Below, one piece after another: positions 1-10,300 of a stretch of 64,000 bases of DNA; position 1 is the stretch's first letter; every line of letters starts with the position of its first letter. Source of the stretch: Gammaproteobacteria bacterium (GTDB lineage: Bacteria; Pseudomonadota; Gammaproteobacteria; Steroidobacterales; Woeseiaceae); assembly GCA_022600955.1 (NCBI GenBank), contig JAHZJK010000031.1:248001-312000 (forward strand), given 5' to 3'. The translations under genes were made by a program, and so were the position numbers. A model generated the notes under the pieces. That model was not told where the DNA came from. It saw nothing but the letters and a program-made list of their open reading frames with translations, and searched no databases.

Positions 1-192
1 AGCGACAGCGCGCGCGAGAACTGCAGTCGCAAGATGCGTCATAGTCAGTTTCACACCTTCGCCACGTATGTCATCGAGGTAGCGCTTCGCGTCAGTGACA
101 TCTATATCCAGAGTGCCGTAGACGCGGGAGTCAGTAGGAGTCGTATAGATCGCCGCTGCGGTAACGCGCCAGGGCGTATTGAAGCGGTCCAT
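1..192 (-). CDS. 2-oxoacid dehydrogenase E2-type acyltransferase, N-terminal fragment
   Basis: An open frame on the minus strand starts at an ATG (complement of 190-192) and runs off the left edge after 64 codons with no stop. The visible part contains a hydrophobic helix beginning TMTHLATAVLARAVA, which resembles the helix found in the CoA-dependent acyltransferase catalytic domain of E2 dehydrogenase components. There is no lipoyl domain in front of it, so this would be one of the stand-alone E2-like proteins rather than a full pyruvate or 2-oxoglutarate dehydrogenase subunit. It begins one base after the ispB stop codon on the same strand, which suggests co-transcription with ispB. The family call rests on a short stretch only. 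Confidence 0.5.
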   Translation of the reverse strand, partial: MDRFNTPWRVTAAAIYTTPTDSRVYGTLDIDVTDAKRYLDDIRGEGVKLTMTHLATAVLARAVA

Positions 193-193
193 T

Positions 194-1192
194 TCAGGAG
201 CGGCGCTGGATAGACAACGTCGCTATGTCGACCAGTGCCTGCTTATATTCTGACGCAGGTACTACGCTCAGGGAGGTGATAGCGGATTCAGCCGCCTCTC
301 TCGCTTTTTCAGCGGTGTACTGCAATGCACCGGTTGCATTAATAATGTCGGTAATCTTGTCGAGCTGTTCCAGTCCGCCGTCGAGAATGGCCTGGCGGAT
401 AAGGTCACGATCCGACGATGAGCCATTTTGCATAGCGTATATCAGCGGCAGTGTTGCCTTGCCCTCCGCGAGATCATCGCCAATATTCTTGCCCAGCTCA
501 TCGGCGGAAGCGTCAAAATCGAGCGCATCGTCGACTAGCTGAAACGCGGTGCCGAGATGCCGGCCGTAATTGACCATGGCGTCTTCAACGGCCTGATCTT
601 GATTGCTCAGCACGGCGGCTATCTGTGCGCCGGCCTCAAAAAGCCTGGCGGTCTTGCGGTAGATGACCTGCCGGTAGTCCTCTTCGCTTGTGTCCGGGTC
701 GTGCACATTCATAAGCTGCATGACTTCGCCCGCAGCAATGGTATTGGTCGCATCGGCCAGTATCTGCATAACTCGCATATTGCCGACATTGACCATCATC
801 TGGAATGCACGCGAATACAGAAAATCGCCGACAAGCACACTGGCCTGGTTGCCAAATACCGTATTGGCTGAGTCCTTGCCACGGCGTCGTTCAGAAGAGT
901 CGACTACGTCATCGTGCAGCAGGGTAGCCGTATGGATGAACTCAATGATTGTGGCGGCACTGATATGCTGAGTGCCCGTATAGCCCAGTGCACGAGCTGC
1001 GAGCAAGACGATCAGCGGCCGCAGTCGCTTGCCGCCACTCATTACTATGTAGCCTGATACCTGGGATACCAATGCGACGTCGCTCTCGAGGCTGGAAGAA
1101 ATCAGCTGATCGACGGCATTCATGTCGGCGCGGGCGAGCGCAGCGACATCCTCGAATTTAACAGAATCCGGAGTTTTTTCGGCCACTTGCAT
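194..1192 (-). CDS. ispB: octaprenyl diphosphate synthase
   Basis: Trans-polyprenyl diphosphate synthase that elongates farnesyl diphosphate with isopentenyl diphosphate to make the side chain of ubiquinone, in the cytoplasm. From the ATG at 1192 it has 332 residues, against about 323 in E. coli IspB. Visible motifs are GGKRLRP near residue 53, the first Asp-rich motif DDVVD at 94-98 and the second Asp-rich motif in FQLVDDALDF. In-frame starts further upstream exist (GTG 1252, ATG 1225). None has a clear ribosome binding site, so the start is chosen by family length and is uncertain. It is divergent from rplU, as in many gammaproteobacteria, and is followed one base later by an acyltransferase-like gene. 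Confidence 0.93.
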   Translation of the reverse strand: MQVAEKTPDSVKFEDVAALARADMNAVDQLISSSLESDVALVSQVSGYIVMSGGKRLRPLIVLLAARALGYTGTQHISAATIIEFIHTATLLHDDVVDSSERRRGKDSANTVFGNQASVLVGDFLYSRAFQMMVNVGNMRVMQILADATNTIAAGEVMQLMNVHDPDTSEEDYRQVIYRKTARLFEAGAQIAAVLSNQDQAVEDAMVNYGRHLGTAFQLVDDALDFDASADELGKNIGDDLAEGKATLPLIYAMQNGSSSDRDLIRQAILDGGLEQLDKITDIINATGALQYTAEKAREAAESAITSLSVVPASEYKQALVDIATLSIQRRS

Positions 1193-1321
1193 AACATTCG
1201 GGATAATGCCTGAAAGCGCAGCCATTGGCGACAAAATCGGCGCCGTCGGCACGACAAAGTGCGCATTCTGCAGCGTTCTTCAAGTTATTGAATAAAGGTA
1301 CAATTTTGCGGCCTGTGAACG

Positions 1322-1350
1322 TTGACCCGGGGCAGCGGAATCTATAGAAT
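1322..1350 (+). promoter_or_regulatory. sigma-70-type promoter for rplU-rpmA
   Basis: TTGACC at 1322-1327 and TAGAAT at 1345-1350 are separated by 17 bases. Transcription would start near 1357, leaving a leader of about 115 bases before the rplU ATG. The rest of the 1193-1470 gap between ispB and rplU shows no coding frame and nothing else I can name. Confidence 0.65.
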
Positions 1351-1470
1351 TCCCGCTCTTTTGTGGCACCCGCCAGTTGCGCGGCTGCGTGGCTCTCTTG
1401 CAGCCCCACAAAAAATGTCTTAATTCTCAGTGAGTTGCTGTTTCGCAGCTTGCGTAATGGAGCAAAAACA

Positions 1471-1965
1471 ATGTATGCGGTTTTTCGCACCGGCGGCAAA
1501 CAGTACCGCGCGGCAAAAGGTGATGTCCTGCGTCTCGAGAAAATCGAGGCGGATGAGGGCACGACAGTACAGTTTGATGACGTTCTTCTGATCGGTGAAG
1601 GCGCTGATATCAAAGTTGGCAATCCGATTCTTGGCGGCAGCTCAGTCAGTGGCAAGGTGCTGCGTCAGGGCAAGACCAAGAAGGTTCCGGTCGTCAAGTT
1701 CAAGCGACGTCAGAACTACCTTCGCCAGGGTTCGCATCGTCAGTTTTTCACTGAAGTTGAGATTACCGCTATCAGTGCATCGGGTGCCAAGAAGGCGGCT
1801 CCGAAGAAAGATGACAGTGACGCTGTAGCAGCGAAACCGGCAGCCAAGAAAAAGGCTGCCAAGAAGCCGGCTACGAAGAAAGCTGCTGCGAAAAAGACCG
1901 CAACCAAGAAACCGGCTGCGAAGAAGAAGGCTGCGAAGAAAACCGCGGCCAAGAAGAAAGACTAG
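1471..1965 (+). CDS. rplU: 50S ribosomal protein L21 with Lys/Ala-rich C-terminal tail
   Basis: Large-subunit ribosomal protein that binds 23S rRNA. The ATG at 1471 is preceded by GGAG (1459-1462) and gives the standard N-terminus MYAVFRTGGKQYR, so longer upstream frames are ignored. Residues 1-103 are a normal L21. Residues 104-164 are an extra tail of about 60 residues built almost only from Lys, Ala, Pro and Thr in AAKK-type repeats, like a histone H1 C-terminal domain. E. coli L21 ends at about 103 residues. The tail is expected to be disordered, strongly positive and nucleic-acid binding, but its role is not known to me. It is followed by rpmA in the same operon. Confidence 0.96.
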   Translation: MYAVFRTGGKQYRAAKGDVLRLEKIEADEGTTVQFDDVLLIGEGADIKVGNPILGGSSVSGKVLRQGKTKKVPVVKFKRRQNYLRQGSHRQFFTEVEITAISASGAKKAAPKKDDSDAVAAKPAAKKKAAKKPATKKAAAKKTATKKPAAKKKAAKKTAAKKKD

Positions 1966-2020
1966 GATTAACGAAACCTGACGTCTGGCGTCGGGTGATG
2001 GAACACACAGGTACAGTACA

Positions 2021-2278
2021 GTGGCACATAAAAAAGCAGGCGGTAGTACTAAGAACGGTCGCGATTCAGAAAGTAAACGCTTAGGCGTTAAAATCTACGG
2101 CGGCCAGGCGATTATTGCTGGCAACATTATTGTTCGTCAGCGCGGTACGCGTTTTCACGCGGGTACGAATGTTGGTCTCGGCCGCGATCATACGCTGTTC
2201 GCCAAGAAAGACGGTTTTGTGAAGTTCGAACGCAAAGGCCCGAAGAATCGTCAGTTTGTGAGCGTCGTTGACGCCTAG
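2021..2278 (+). CDS. rpmA: 50S ribosomal protein L27
   Basis: Ribosomal protein whose N-terminus reaches the peptidyl transferase centre. The start is a GTG at 2021, giving [16 protein letters not shown], the family's invariant N-terminus, so the start is secure although not ATG. Its length of 85 residues is the usual one. It lies 55 bases after rplU and is followed by a strong intrinsic terminator at 2332-2357, which closes the rplU-rpmA transcript. Confidence 0.97.
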   Translation: MAHKKAGGSTKNGRDSESKRLGVKIYGGQAIIAGNIIVRQRGTRFHAGTNVGLGRDHTLFAKKDGFVKFERKGPKNRQFVSVVDA

Positions 2279-2322
2279 CAGGAATGCGATCGCTCATTGG
2301 GGCGAGTTCCTGCAGTGCATAG

Positions 2323-3429
<1,107 letters not shown>

Positions 3430-3696
3430 CTATGCTGAAAGCGCTTTGATGCGCGCGTTCAACCGGCTCTTGTGACGTGCCGCTTTATTCTTGGTAACGA
3501 TACCCTTATTGATCATGCTATCGATGACCGGCACAGCATCCTTGTAAGCTGTTGAAGCAGCTTCCTTATCGCCCGCATCACATGCGACGACGACGTTCTT
3601 GATCTTGGTGCGCATCATAGAGCGCAGACCCATGTTGTGTTTACGGGTCTTCTCCGCCTGAACGGCGCGCTTCCTGGCTGATTTAATGTTTGCCAC
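3430..3696 (-). CDS. rpsT: 30S ribosomal protein S20
   Basis: Primary 16S rRNA-binding protein of the small subunit. The start is a GTG (complement of 3694-3696) giving [16 protein letters not shown] and 88 residues, the family length; an upstream extension of 30 codons covers the promoter and is discarded. An AGGACACGG-type ribosome binding site lies just upstream. E. coli rpsT also uses a non-ATG start (UUG) that is part of its autoregulation, so the GTG may serve the same purpose here. The gene converges on obgE with zero bases between the two stop codons. Confidence 0.95.
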   Translation of the reverse strand: MANIKSARKRAVQAEKTRKHNMGLRSMMRTKIKNVVVACDAGDKEAASTAYKDAVPVIDSMINKGIVTKNKAARHKSRLNARIKALSA

Positions 3697-3732
3697 TGGT
3701 TTTTTCCGTGTCCTGCTCTCAAAGAGCCGCGT

Positions 3733-3761
3733 ATTATTCGTGCCCGGAGGGGTATTGTCAA
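3733..3761 (-). promoter_or_regulatory. sigma-70-type promoter for rpsT
   Basis: Read on the minus strand: TTGACA (complement of 3756-3761), 17-base spacer, AATAAT (complement of 3733-3738), then a GC-rich discriminator CGCGGC. This is a near-consensus promoter with the discriminator type typical of growth-rate-controlled ribosomal genes. It predicts an RNA start about 30 bases ahead of the rpsT GTG. Confidence 0.75.
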
Positions 3762-3849
3762 TGACTATCGGCCAGTGGCCCGCCATTCCCTCCAGATATT
3801 GTCTAAATGACTGATTTTATGACTTTTTTGGGCTAAACTCGGCGCTCCT

Positions 3850-5433
3850 ATGACGACCAAAAAGAGAACATCCGGGCTGGCGCTGGCGCTCAAAACGTCA
3901 ATTGTTAGCGGCATGACCTTGTTGTCTAGAATCCTCGGTCTGGTTCGCGATGTCGTATTTGCCCGCTATTTCGGCGCCGGGCTCATCATGGACGCATTCC
4001 TGGTCGCTCAGCGCATTCCCAATATGCTGCGCCGATTCTTCGCTGAAGGCGCATTTTCGGCGGGATTCGTGCCGATCATGGCGCGCTACAAGGAACAGCA
4101 TAGCGATGAGGAGACGCAACAATACGTTGATGCCATGGCGGGCACATTTGCCACGGTGCTCTTCGTTGTCACCGCGCTGGGCGTCATCGGTGCCCCTTTG
4201 CTGGTGCTCATTGTGGCACCAGGCTTCGTTAGCGACGGCGGGGACTTCGACCTCGCCTCAATGATGCTGCGATTTACGTTTCCGTACTTGTTCTTTATCT
4301 CATTGACCGCGTTCGCTGGCGGCATTATGAACACCTACGGGCACTTTGGTGTGCCCGCCTTCACACCGGTGATTCTCAACATCGTACTAATTATTGCCGC
4401 CATCTGGGTTGCGCCGATGCTTGACCAACCGGTCATGGCGCTGGCCTATGCTGTGCTTATCGCAGGCTTGTTGCAATTGCTCCTGCAGTTGCCATTTCTC
4501 GCCAGAATCGGCGCCTTGCCGCGGCCGCGCTGGCGGCCGCGCAATGCTGGAGTAAAACGTGCTTTCAAGCTCATGCTGCCAGCGATTTTCGGTTCATCGG
4601 TGGCGCAGATCAATGTCTTGTTAAGCGGTATCATCGCGTCCCTGCTGCCCGTTGGCAGCATCAGTTACCTGTACTATTCCGATCGTCTTATGGAGTTTCC
4701 GCTCGGCTTGTTTGGAATCGCATTGGCGACCGTAACCTTGCCCTATCTTTCCAGGCTGTGGGCCAACGAGGACAAGCGCGAGTTTTCCGAAACGCTGGAC
4801 TGGTCGATGAAACTTGCCGTCTTGATCGCGGTTCCGGCTGCAGCCGGACTCATCCTGCTCGCCGAGCCGCTCGTCGTAACGTTATTTTACGGCGGTGAAT
4901 TCAACGCCAACTCCGTTGCGATGACGGTTCTGGCGTTACAGGCTTACGCGGTTGGTCTGGTCGGGTTTTCGTTCGTGAAGGTTCTCGCACCGGCTTTTTT
5001 TGCCCGCGAGGATACTCGTACGCCGGTGCGCATCGGCATCATCGCGCTCCTGGCGAACCTGCTGCTCGGTGTCAGCAGCGCCTGGTATCTGCTCGGCCAT
5101 GGCTTTGCGGGCCCGCACGTCGCCCTGGCGGCTGCAACTTCATTTGCGGCAGTACTCAACGCGCTGCTGTTGTATTTCGCTCTCAGGCGAGCCGGTGTGC
5201 TCAGTCATAGCCCGGGGTGGGGTGCACTATTGCTCAGGATAGTACTGTCCAATGCCGCGATGCTGGTTCTGCTGATTGAAATCAGCCGTTCCCTGGATTG
5301 GTGGATCGGTGCTGCGATGACTGAGCGGCTGCTGTGGTTATCGATCTCTGTAATAGCAGGCGCCGGTGCCTACATCGCCGTCTTGATCATGCTCGGCGTG
5401 CGGCCATCACAGTTCCACTTAAGGCGACAATAG
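3850..5433 (+). CDS. murJ: lipid II flippase MurJ
   Basis: Integral inner-membrane flippase of the MviN/MurJ family that moves lipid II across the membrane for peptidoglycan synthesis. It has 527 residues with about 14 hydrophobic segments. The N-terminal signature SGMTLLSRILGLVRDVVFAR carries the conserved arginines of the family, and RIPNMLRRFFAEGAFSAGF follows. It is divergent from rpsT and starts a murJ-ribF-lspA run; the ribF ATG begins one base after the murJ stop. A possible -10 (TAAACT, 3834-3839) lies just before the start, but no good -35 is seen. Confidence 0.95.
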   Translation: MTTKKRTSGLALALKTSIVSGMTLLSRILGLVRDVVFARYFGAGLIMDAFLVAQRIPNMLRRFFAEGAFSAGFVPIMARYKEQHSDEETQQYVDAMAGTFATVLFVVTALGVIGAPLLVLIVAPGFVSDGGDFDLASMMLRFTFPYLFFISLTAFAGGIMNTYGHFGVPAFTPVILNIVLIIAAIWVAPMLDQPVMALAYAVLIAGLLQLLLQLPFLARIGALPRPRWRPRNAGVKRAFKLMLPAIFGSSVAQINVLLSGIIASLLPVGSISYLYYSDRLMEFPLGLFGIALATVTLPYLSRLWANEDKREFSETLDWSMKLAVLIAVPAAAGLILLAEPLVVTLFYGGEFNANSVAMTVLALQAYAVGLVGFSFVKVLAPAFFAREDTRTPVRIGIIALLANLLLGVSSAWYLLGHGFAGPHVALAAATSFAAVLNALLLYFALRRAGVLSHSPGWGALLLRIVLSNAAMLVLLIEISRSLDWWIGAAMTERLLWLSISVIAGAGAYIAVLIMLGVRPSQFHLRRQ

Positions 5434-5434
5434 T

Positions 5435-6376
5435 ATGCGCCTGGTGAGACATCTCGAAGACATGCCGTTCAAACGCCTGGCCGGAGGTAGCGTCGTGACG
5501 ATTGGCGCCTACGACGGTATTCACCTCGGCCATCGACAGTTACTGCGTCGCGTTGTCGACGTGGCGATTGATACGGGCCGCCCTGCGGTCGTCTTGAGCT
5601 TCGAGCCGACGCCAAAGGAATTCTTTGCTGGTGACGCACCGCCTGCACGCCTTATGCGCTTTCGTGAAAAGTACGAAGGGCTTGCAGCTCGCAAGATCGA
5701 TGTATTCTATTGCCCGCGTTTCAGCACAGAAATGCGCAGTATCCCGGCGACATCGTTCATTCGCCAGGTCTTGGTTCAAGGGCTTAACGCTCGCCACATT
5801 GTCGTCGGGGACGATTTTCGATTCGCGCGGCGTCGAGAGGGCTCCATTGATGATTTGATCAGAGCATCAAGAGCGCTGGATTTCACGGTTGAACAAGTGC
5901 CGAGCATTCTTTCCGGAGATACCCGGGTTAGCAGCACGGCGATTCGCGAGGCGCTTGCAGCTGGTGACGTGAAGGGCGCAAATGCGCTGCTTGGCAGGCC
6001 TTATCGCATGTCTGGAAAAATTGTCAAAGGGCGTCAGGTAGGCCGTACGCTTGGCTACGCGACCGCTAATGTTGATCTCAGGCGGCGACGCAGTGCGGTC
6101 ATGGGGATCTACGCTGTACGCGTCCACGGCTTGCCTGAAGGTGTTATAGATGGCGTTGCGAGCGTCGGAACCAGGCCGACGTTCGATCTGACGAAGCCAC
6201 TGCTTGAAGTGCATTTGTTCGATTTTGACCGCGACATTTACGGCGAATACATACATGTCGATTTTGTCAAGCACCTGCGCGACGAAGCGCGATTCGATTC
6301 GGTTGACGAACTGGTTGCGCAAATGGATGCAGACGCCGAAAATGCGCGTTCAGCTCTCGCCGCCAGGACCCCATGA
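5435..6376 (+). CDS. ribF: bifunctional riboflavin kinase / FAD synthetase
   Basis: Makes FMN and then FAD from riboflavin and ATP in the cytoplasm. It has 313 residues, the usual length. The N-terminal FAD synthetase (nucleotidyltransferase) domain shows the HxGH-type motif in YDGIHLGHRQLL near residue 26. The C-terminal riboflavin kinase domain starts near residue 185 (GKIVKGRQVGRTLGYATAN) and contains VGTRPTF. It lies one base after murJ. In most gammaproteobacteria the next gene is ileS; here it is lspA, 10 bases downstream. Confidence 0.95.
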   Translation: MRLVRHLEDMPFKRLAGGSVVTIGAYDGIHLGHRQLLRRVVDVAIDTGRPAVVLSFEPTPKEFFAGDAPPARLMRFREKYEGLAARKIDVFYCPRFSTEMRSIPATSFIRQVLVQGLNARHIVVGDDFRFARRREGSIDDLIRASRALDFTVEQVPSILSGDTRVSSTAIREALAAGDVKGANALLGRPYRMSGKIVKGRQVGRTLGYATANVDLRRRRSAVMGIYAVRVHGLPEGVIDGVASVGTRPTFDLTKPLLEVHLFDFDRDIYGEYIHVDFVKHLRDEARFDSVDELVAQMDADAENARSALAARTP

Positions 6377-6386
6377 AGGAAGATAA

Positions 6387-6911
6387 ATGAGTACACCAAA
6401 TGCGCCCGCGAACAACGCAAGATTCATGGTCTGGATGTTCGTTGCCGCGGTCATAGTCATCGCTGACCAGGTCACGAAATGGGCAATCATCGAGTGGGTT
6501 CCACTGTATGACAAGGTACCCATAAACTCGTTTCTGAATCTGACGCACCAGAAAAACCCGGGCGCCGCCTGGAGTTTTCTCGCGGATGCGGGTGGCTGGC
6601 AACGCTGGTTTTTTGTGACGCTGTCGAGCGTTGTCAGCGTTGTAATCGTGGTGTGGATATGGCGCATACGCAATGATGCTCACACACTGTTGTCCGCTGG
6701 GCTGGCGTTGGTACTCGGCGGTGCTATTGGCAATCTGATCGACCGTATCGTACTTGGCGAAGTCACAGACTTTATTCAGGTGTGGTTTGGAAACTGGGCG
6801 TTTCCTTCGTTCAACGTCGCAGACGCCGGCATTTCTGTCGGCGCTGCGTTTTTGATTATTGATGCGTTGTTCTTTTCAGGCAGGGAGGAAGCGCGCGCAC
6901 GCGATAGCTGA
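6387..6911 (+). CDS. lspA: lipoprotein signal peptidase II
   Basis: Inner-membrane aspartic peptidase that removes the signal peptide of diacylglyceryl-modified prolipoproteins. It has 174 residues and four hydrophobic segments. The two catalytic aspartates lie in NLIDR and FNVADAGI, as in the family. An AAGGAAG ribosome binding site (6376-6382) supports the ATG at 6387. It follows ribF directly with no ileS between, and ends 12 bases before the pilE stop codon on the opposite strand; fkpB and ispH, usually downstream, are absent. The window encodes several lipobox proteins that would be its substrates. Confidence 0.95.
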   Translation: MSTPNAPANNARFMVWMFVAAVIVIADQVTKWAIIEWVPLYDKVPINSFLNLTHQKNPGAAWSFLADAGGWQRWFFVTLSSVVSVVIVVWIWRIRNDAHTLLSAGLALVLGGAIGNLIDRIVLGEVTDFIQVWFGNWAFPSFNVADAGISVGAAFLIIDALFFSGREEARARDS

Positions 6912-6923
6912 GTCAGGTCTCGA

Positions 6924-7346
6924 CTAGCGCGTTCGTGTCCAGCAATCACCATCCGGTGCTGAGGCCTTTACGCCACGCCCGTCAATCGTCAGCGTTTGGC
7001 ATTTTGACGCCTCGAGGCCGCCAAACTGGAACGTCGCTGTCACCGTAAAATTGCTCGCCGGATTGGGCGCAGCGACCGTGATGACGTACGAGCCAGTCTC
7101 CGTTGTGAACGGACTTGCACTGAAACCCAGCGGCACCAGGTCGGTCGAAAACGCCTGGTTCTGCAGGTAAAACTTCTCCTGGTTGGTTGCTGCCATGAGC
7201 AACGCTGCCTTAGCTTCGTTGCGTTTGGCTCGCGCCGCAAACTCCCGGTAGTTGGGGTAGGCGACTGTGGCGAGGATGCCGATGATAACTACGACGATCA
7301 TCAGCTCCATCAACGTGATGCCTTGCATCTTTCTACGAATGTGCAT
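6924..7346 (-). CDS. pilE: type IV pilin PilE-like (minor pilin)
   Basis: Pilin-like subunit with a type III prepilin signal: a short basic leader MHIRRKMQG, then ITLMELMIVVVIIGILATVA with Glu at mature position 5, for cleavage and methylation by PilD. The mature protein is about 131 residues with two cysteines (KCQ and GDCW) placed for a C-terminal disulfide loop. The start is the ATG at 7346, with AGGA upstream; an in-frame ATG at 7385 overlaps the upstream PilY1 gene and would lengthen the leader. It is the last gene of the pilus operon. Its place after PilY1 matches pilE of P. aeruginosa, a minor pilin there rather than the major subunit. Confidence 0.88.
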   Translation of the reverse strand: MHIRRKMQGITLMELMIVVVIIGILATVAYPNYREFAARAKRNEAKAALLMAATNQEKFYLQNQAFSTDLVPLGFSASPFTTETGSYVITVAAPNPASNFTVTATFQFGGLEASKCQTLTIDGRGVKASAPDGDCWTRTR

Positions 7347-7371
7347 GCTGTTCAATCCTGTCAGTCTGTTG

Positions 7372-10300
7372 CTAATCAATGCCATCCTGGGTCCACAAGG
7401 TGCGCACTGGGAAATTCGCGAAGCCCGGATCGAAACATTCTACACCCACACAGCCGACTGGTGGCGGTGAACACTCGTCGCCTGAGCAACTCGGGTTGGT
7501 CGGGCTCGGGAAGAAGAACGTCGGTTTGGGCGCAATGCCTCCCTGCTCCAGCTTCGTCACACGTGCATCATCGGCGGCTTCCGGGTCGCCTGGGGGTACT
7601 GAAAAACCATGATCGAGTACCGGATCACCGTTGACCACGTTTACGCGGTAAAGACGATTGGCAGCCAAACCGGCCTGGCAAGGATCTTCGGAGTTGGTGC
7701 GTGGTTCGAATGATACGAAATACACTGAGTTATCAAACGTCTGTGAGTCAGACAGAATCTTCTCGTTGGGTGGCAAGCTGAATTTCCAGCCGTCCCCAGC
7801 AGCGGGTATCACCGTGCCGAGTTTTCCGGAAACGTCGACCAGGTCGCCGTCTTCAACGATGTCGTAGCTATTGTATTGCGCTTGCGTCAACGCATTGAAG
7901 ATATGCGGGTCGCGGATCGAGTAGAAGCGGTCTGACGCGCTGTTATCGAGCGGATGAGCACGATAGCCGGTGCCGATATTGATTGCCAGGTAGCGACGGT
8001 CCTGACGCTTGTCCACAAACATGGCGACATCCGGCGTCGTGTACAGACGTCGGGTGTCAGCAGCAGTCGGAGTCGTCAAACCCTCGGCACCTACGCGTGC
8101 AATCACGCCGCCAGCAACCAGCAAGTCAGGTTTCTCACCGTTCTTGACGTCAAAGCGCCATATCTGGCCGCCGAGGTCAGCAGCATACATGCGATCTGCG
8201 AGTCCGTCGCCGTTCAGGTCAATAACCCGGACGCGGCTCGGGATTGCGCGTTTCATTTTCGTTAGCTGAAGATTTGCGAACGTGTCGCGCCCGGCACGCC
8301 AGAGCATGTTACCGGTCTCAAGATCCAGCATGTAGACACCGGCACCTTCGAGGTCGGCACTGACCGGATGTGCGGGCGCGTCATGGGTCGTGTCATAGCC
8401 GCCACCCAGAATAACTACAGCTTTCTGTGCGCTGGTTTGAGCCGCATCATTGATGTCAATCTTGGCAACTACCGGTGACGACCAGGACTGGCCAAACTCG
8501 GGGTAGGTCTTGATCCACTTCAGAGTTGGCAGATCCGGATTGCTGACATCAACGAGGTAGTAGTTGTCACCACCACGACGCATGCCGAAAATCAGGTATA
8601 CGAAGTCTGTTCCTACCGCAATAATACCATCACCATTGGCGTCGTGTACTACTGGCACGATGTCGCCATCGATACCGTAGTTCTTGTAGTCGACATTGTC
8701 GTTCTCGTAGAGCTCGGCCATGTTCACCAATAGCTCTCGTGGTACGAACGACCATTTTTCAACACCTGTTTCTGCATTGATTGCGTGCAGATAGCCGTCA
8801 TTCGTGCCGTTGAAAATTACGACGTCATACAGATTACCTGGCTTGCCGTAAACGACAGCGGCTGGCTGCGAGTGCAGCGTGTCGCCCATCGCATCACGTG
8901 TGAGTGTCGAGGCAATTCCGTCTTCATCTTTGACATCGACGCCACGCATCCAGTCGATCAGCTGTGCCTTGGTGGGCTCGCCAGATGCGCCCGTAAGACC
9001 AAAATCAGCGTCTGTATACGCGGACTGATTGGCTACCGACAGGTGATTGGTCGGAACCGTCAGGTTGCCTGTGCCGTTGTTCGTGTACAGCTTGCGAAGC
9101 GACGGGTTGGGCAGAATGTTTGCGGTACCACCCTTGAATACATTGGCGCCATCGTTGCCGGTTTCGCCATTCCAAAAGTTCTTCGACTCATCGTCAAAGT
9201 AGCCGGAATCCGGATCAATCGCATTGTCGCCCTTCGCGTCCTCGATAGTCGTATCCTTAATGCGGTACTTCTTCAGGTTACCCGGCCAGCGAGCTCTGTC
9301 CTCCGCACGGAACACAGAAACATAGAGGTCATTCAGGTGCTGCGTGCGGTTAAATGCGTTTACTGCCACAGCCGGCGCTGTGAACGAAATATCCTCGTCG
9401 AAGATATCCGTCACGATCTCTGTCAAAACAGCCGTTAACGATTTGACGTCTGAAGCAAGGTAGTACTCGCCGCCGCCGCGTTTCGCTGTATCTCTGAGAA
9501 TGGGCAGGTCGACCGAGAAGCCGATTGTGTAGGTAGTTACTTCCTGTTTGCCAGCCAGCGCCGGATTGATATCGACGCGATTCAGGTAGTCAGCGACGTC
9601 GTCAAGACAGGCGCCATTAACGGTACTGCTGTCATTAACGCCGTCTATCGAGTTACAGCTGCCGCGGCCGAAGCTCGGGAGCAATGGAATGTCGGTGAAT
9701 GCGCCAGTGTCCTGGGTTGGCGCACCATCGGTCAGCAGCACGACAAAGTTCTTGGAGCAGGAGTACTCGGCTGGTTGTTTGTAGTTGATCGAGTTGGTAT
9801 CAGCGTCCCATGAGTCAAGAGCATCGGTATCTGTGGCGCCAACACCGCCGTACACTCCGTCCATGCCATGCCAGTAAAGAGCTGCTTCGTACATGGTTTC
9901 AGACAAAGGTGTCCAGCCTGACGCAGGAATGCCATCAACAATCGCGTCGGCCGCAGTTCGGTTGGCATCCAGGTCCTTGATGCCATGGATAACCGGGCCG
10001 CCTTCGCTGTTGTGAAAGCGCATGAAGCCAACGTTTACGTCTTTCACAGAACCGAGCACGTTCTTGGTTACGGCTTTGACAATATTCTGGCGGCTCATGC
10101 TTGTACCGGGCGGATTGTGATACCAGCTCAGGTAGTCGCTGTCGTACATGGTGACGATCTGGTGGGTCGGTTTTACGCCCCAGTCCACTTCACGAGCATC
10201 GTCGGAGGTGTAAGGGTCAATGTTGGTTCCCGCCTGTGCATAGGGCTCAGCGGTCGGGTCTGATCCATAGCCATGGTCACCAGAATCAGACTTACACTCA

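Noticed and set aside
1800-1960. Short repeats at the 3' end of rplU as a possible satellite or CRISPR-like array
   Set aside because: The periodicity follows codons for Lys and Ala in the L21 reading frame; there are no spacers of constant size.
8785-9438. Plus-strand open frame of 217 codons inside the PilY1 copy B gene
   Set aside because: No start signal and no domain; it lies wholly antisense to a well-supported gene.
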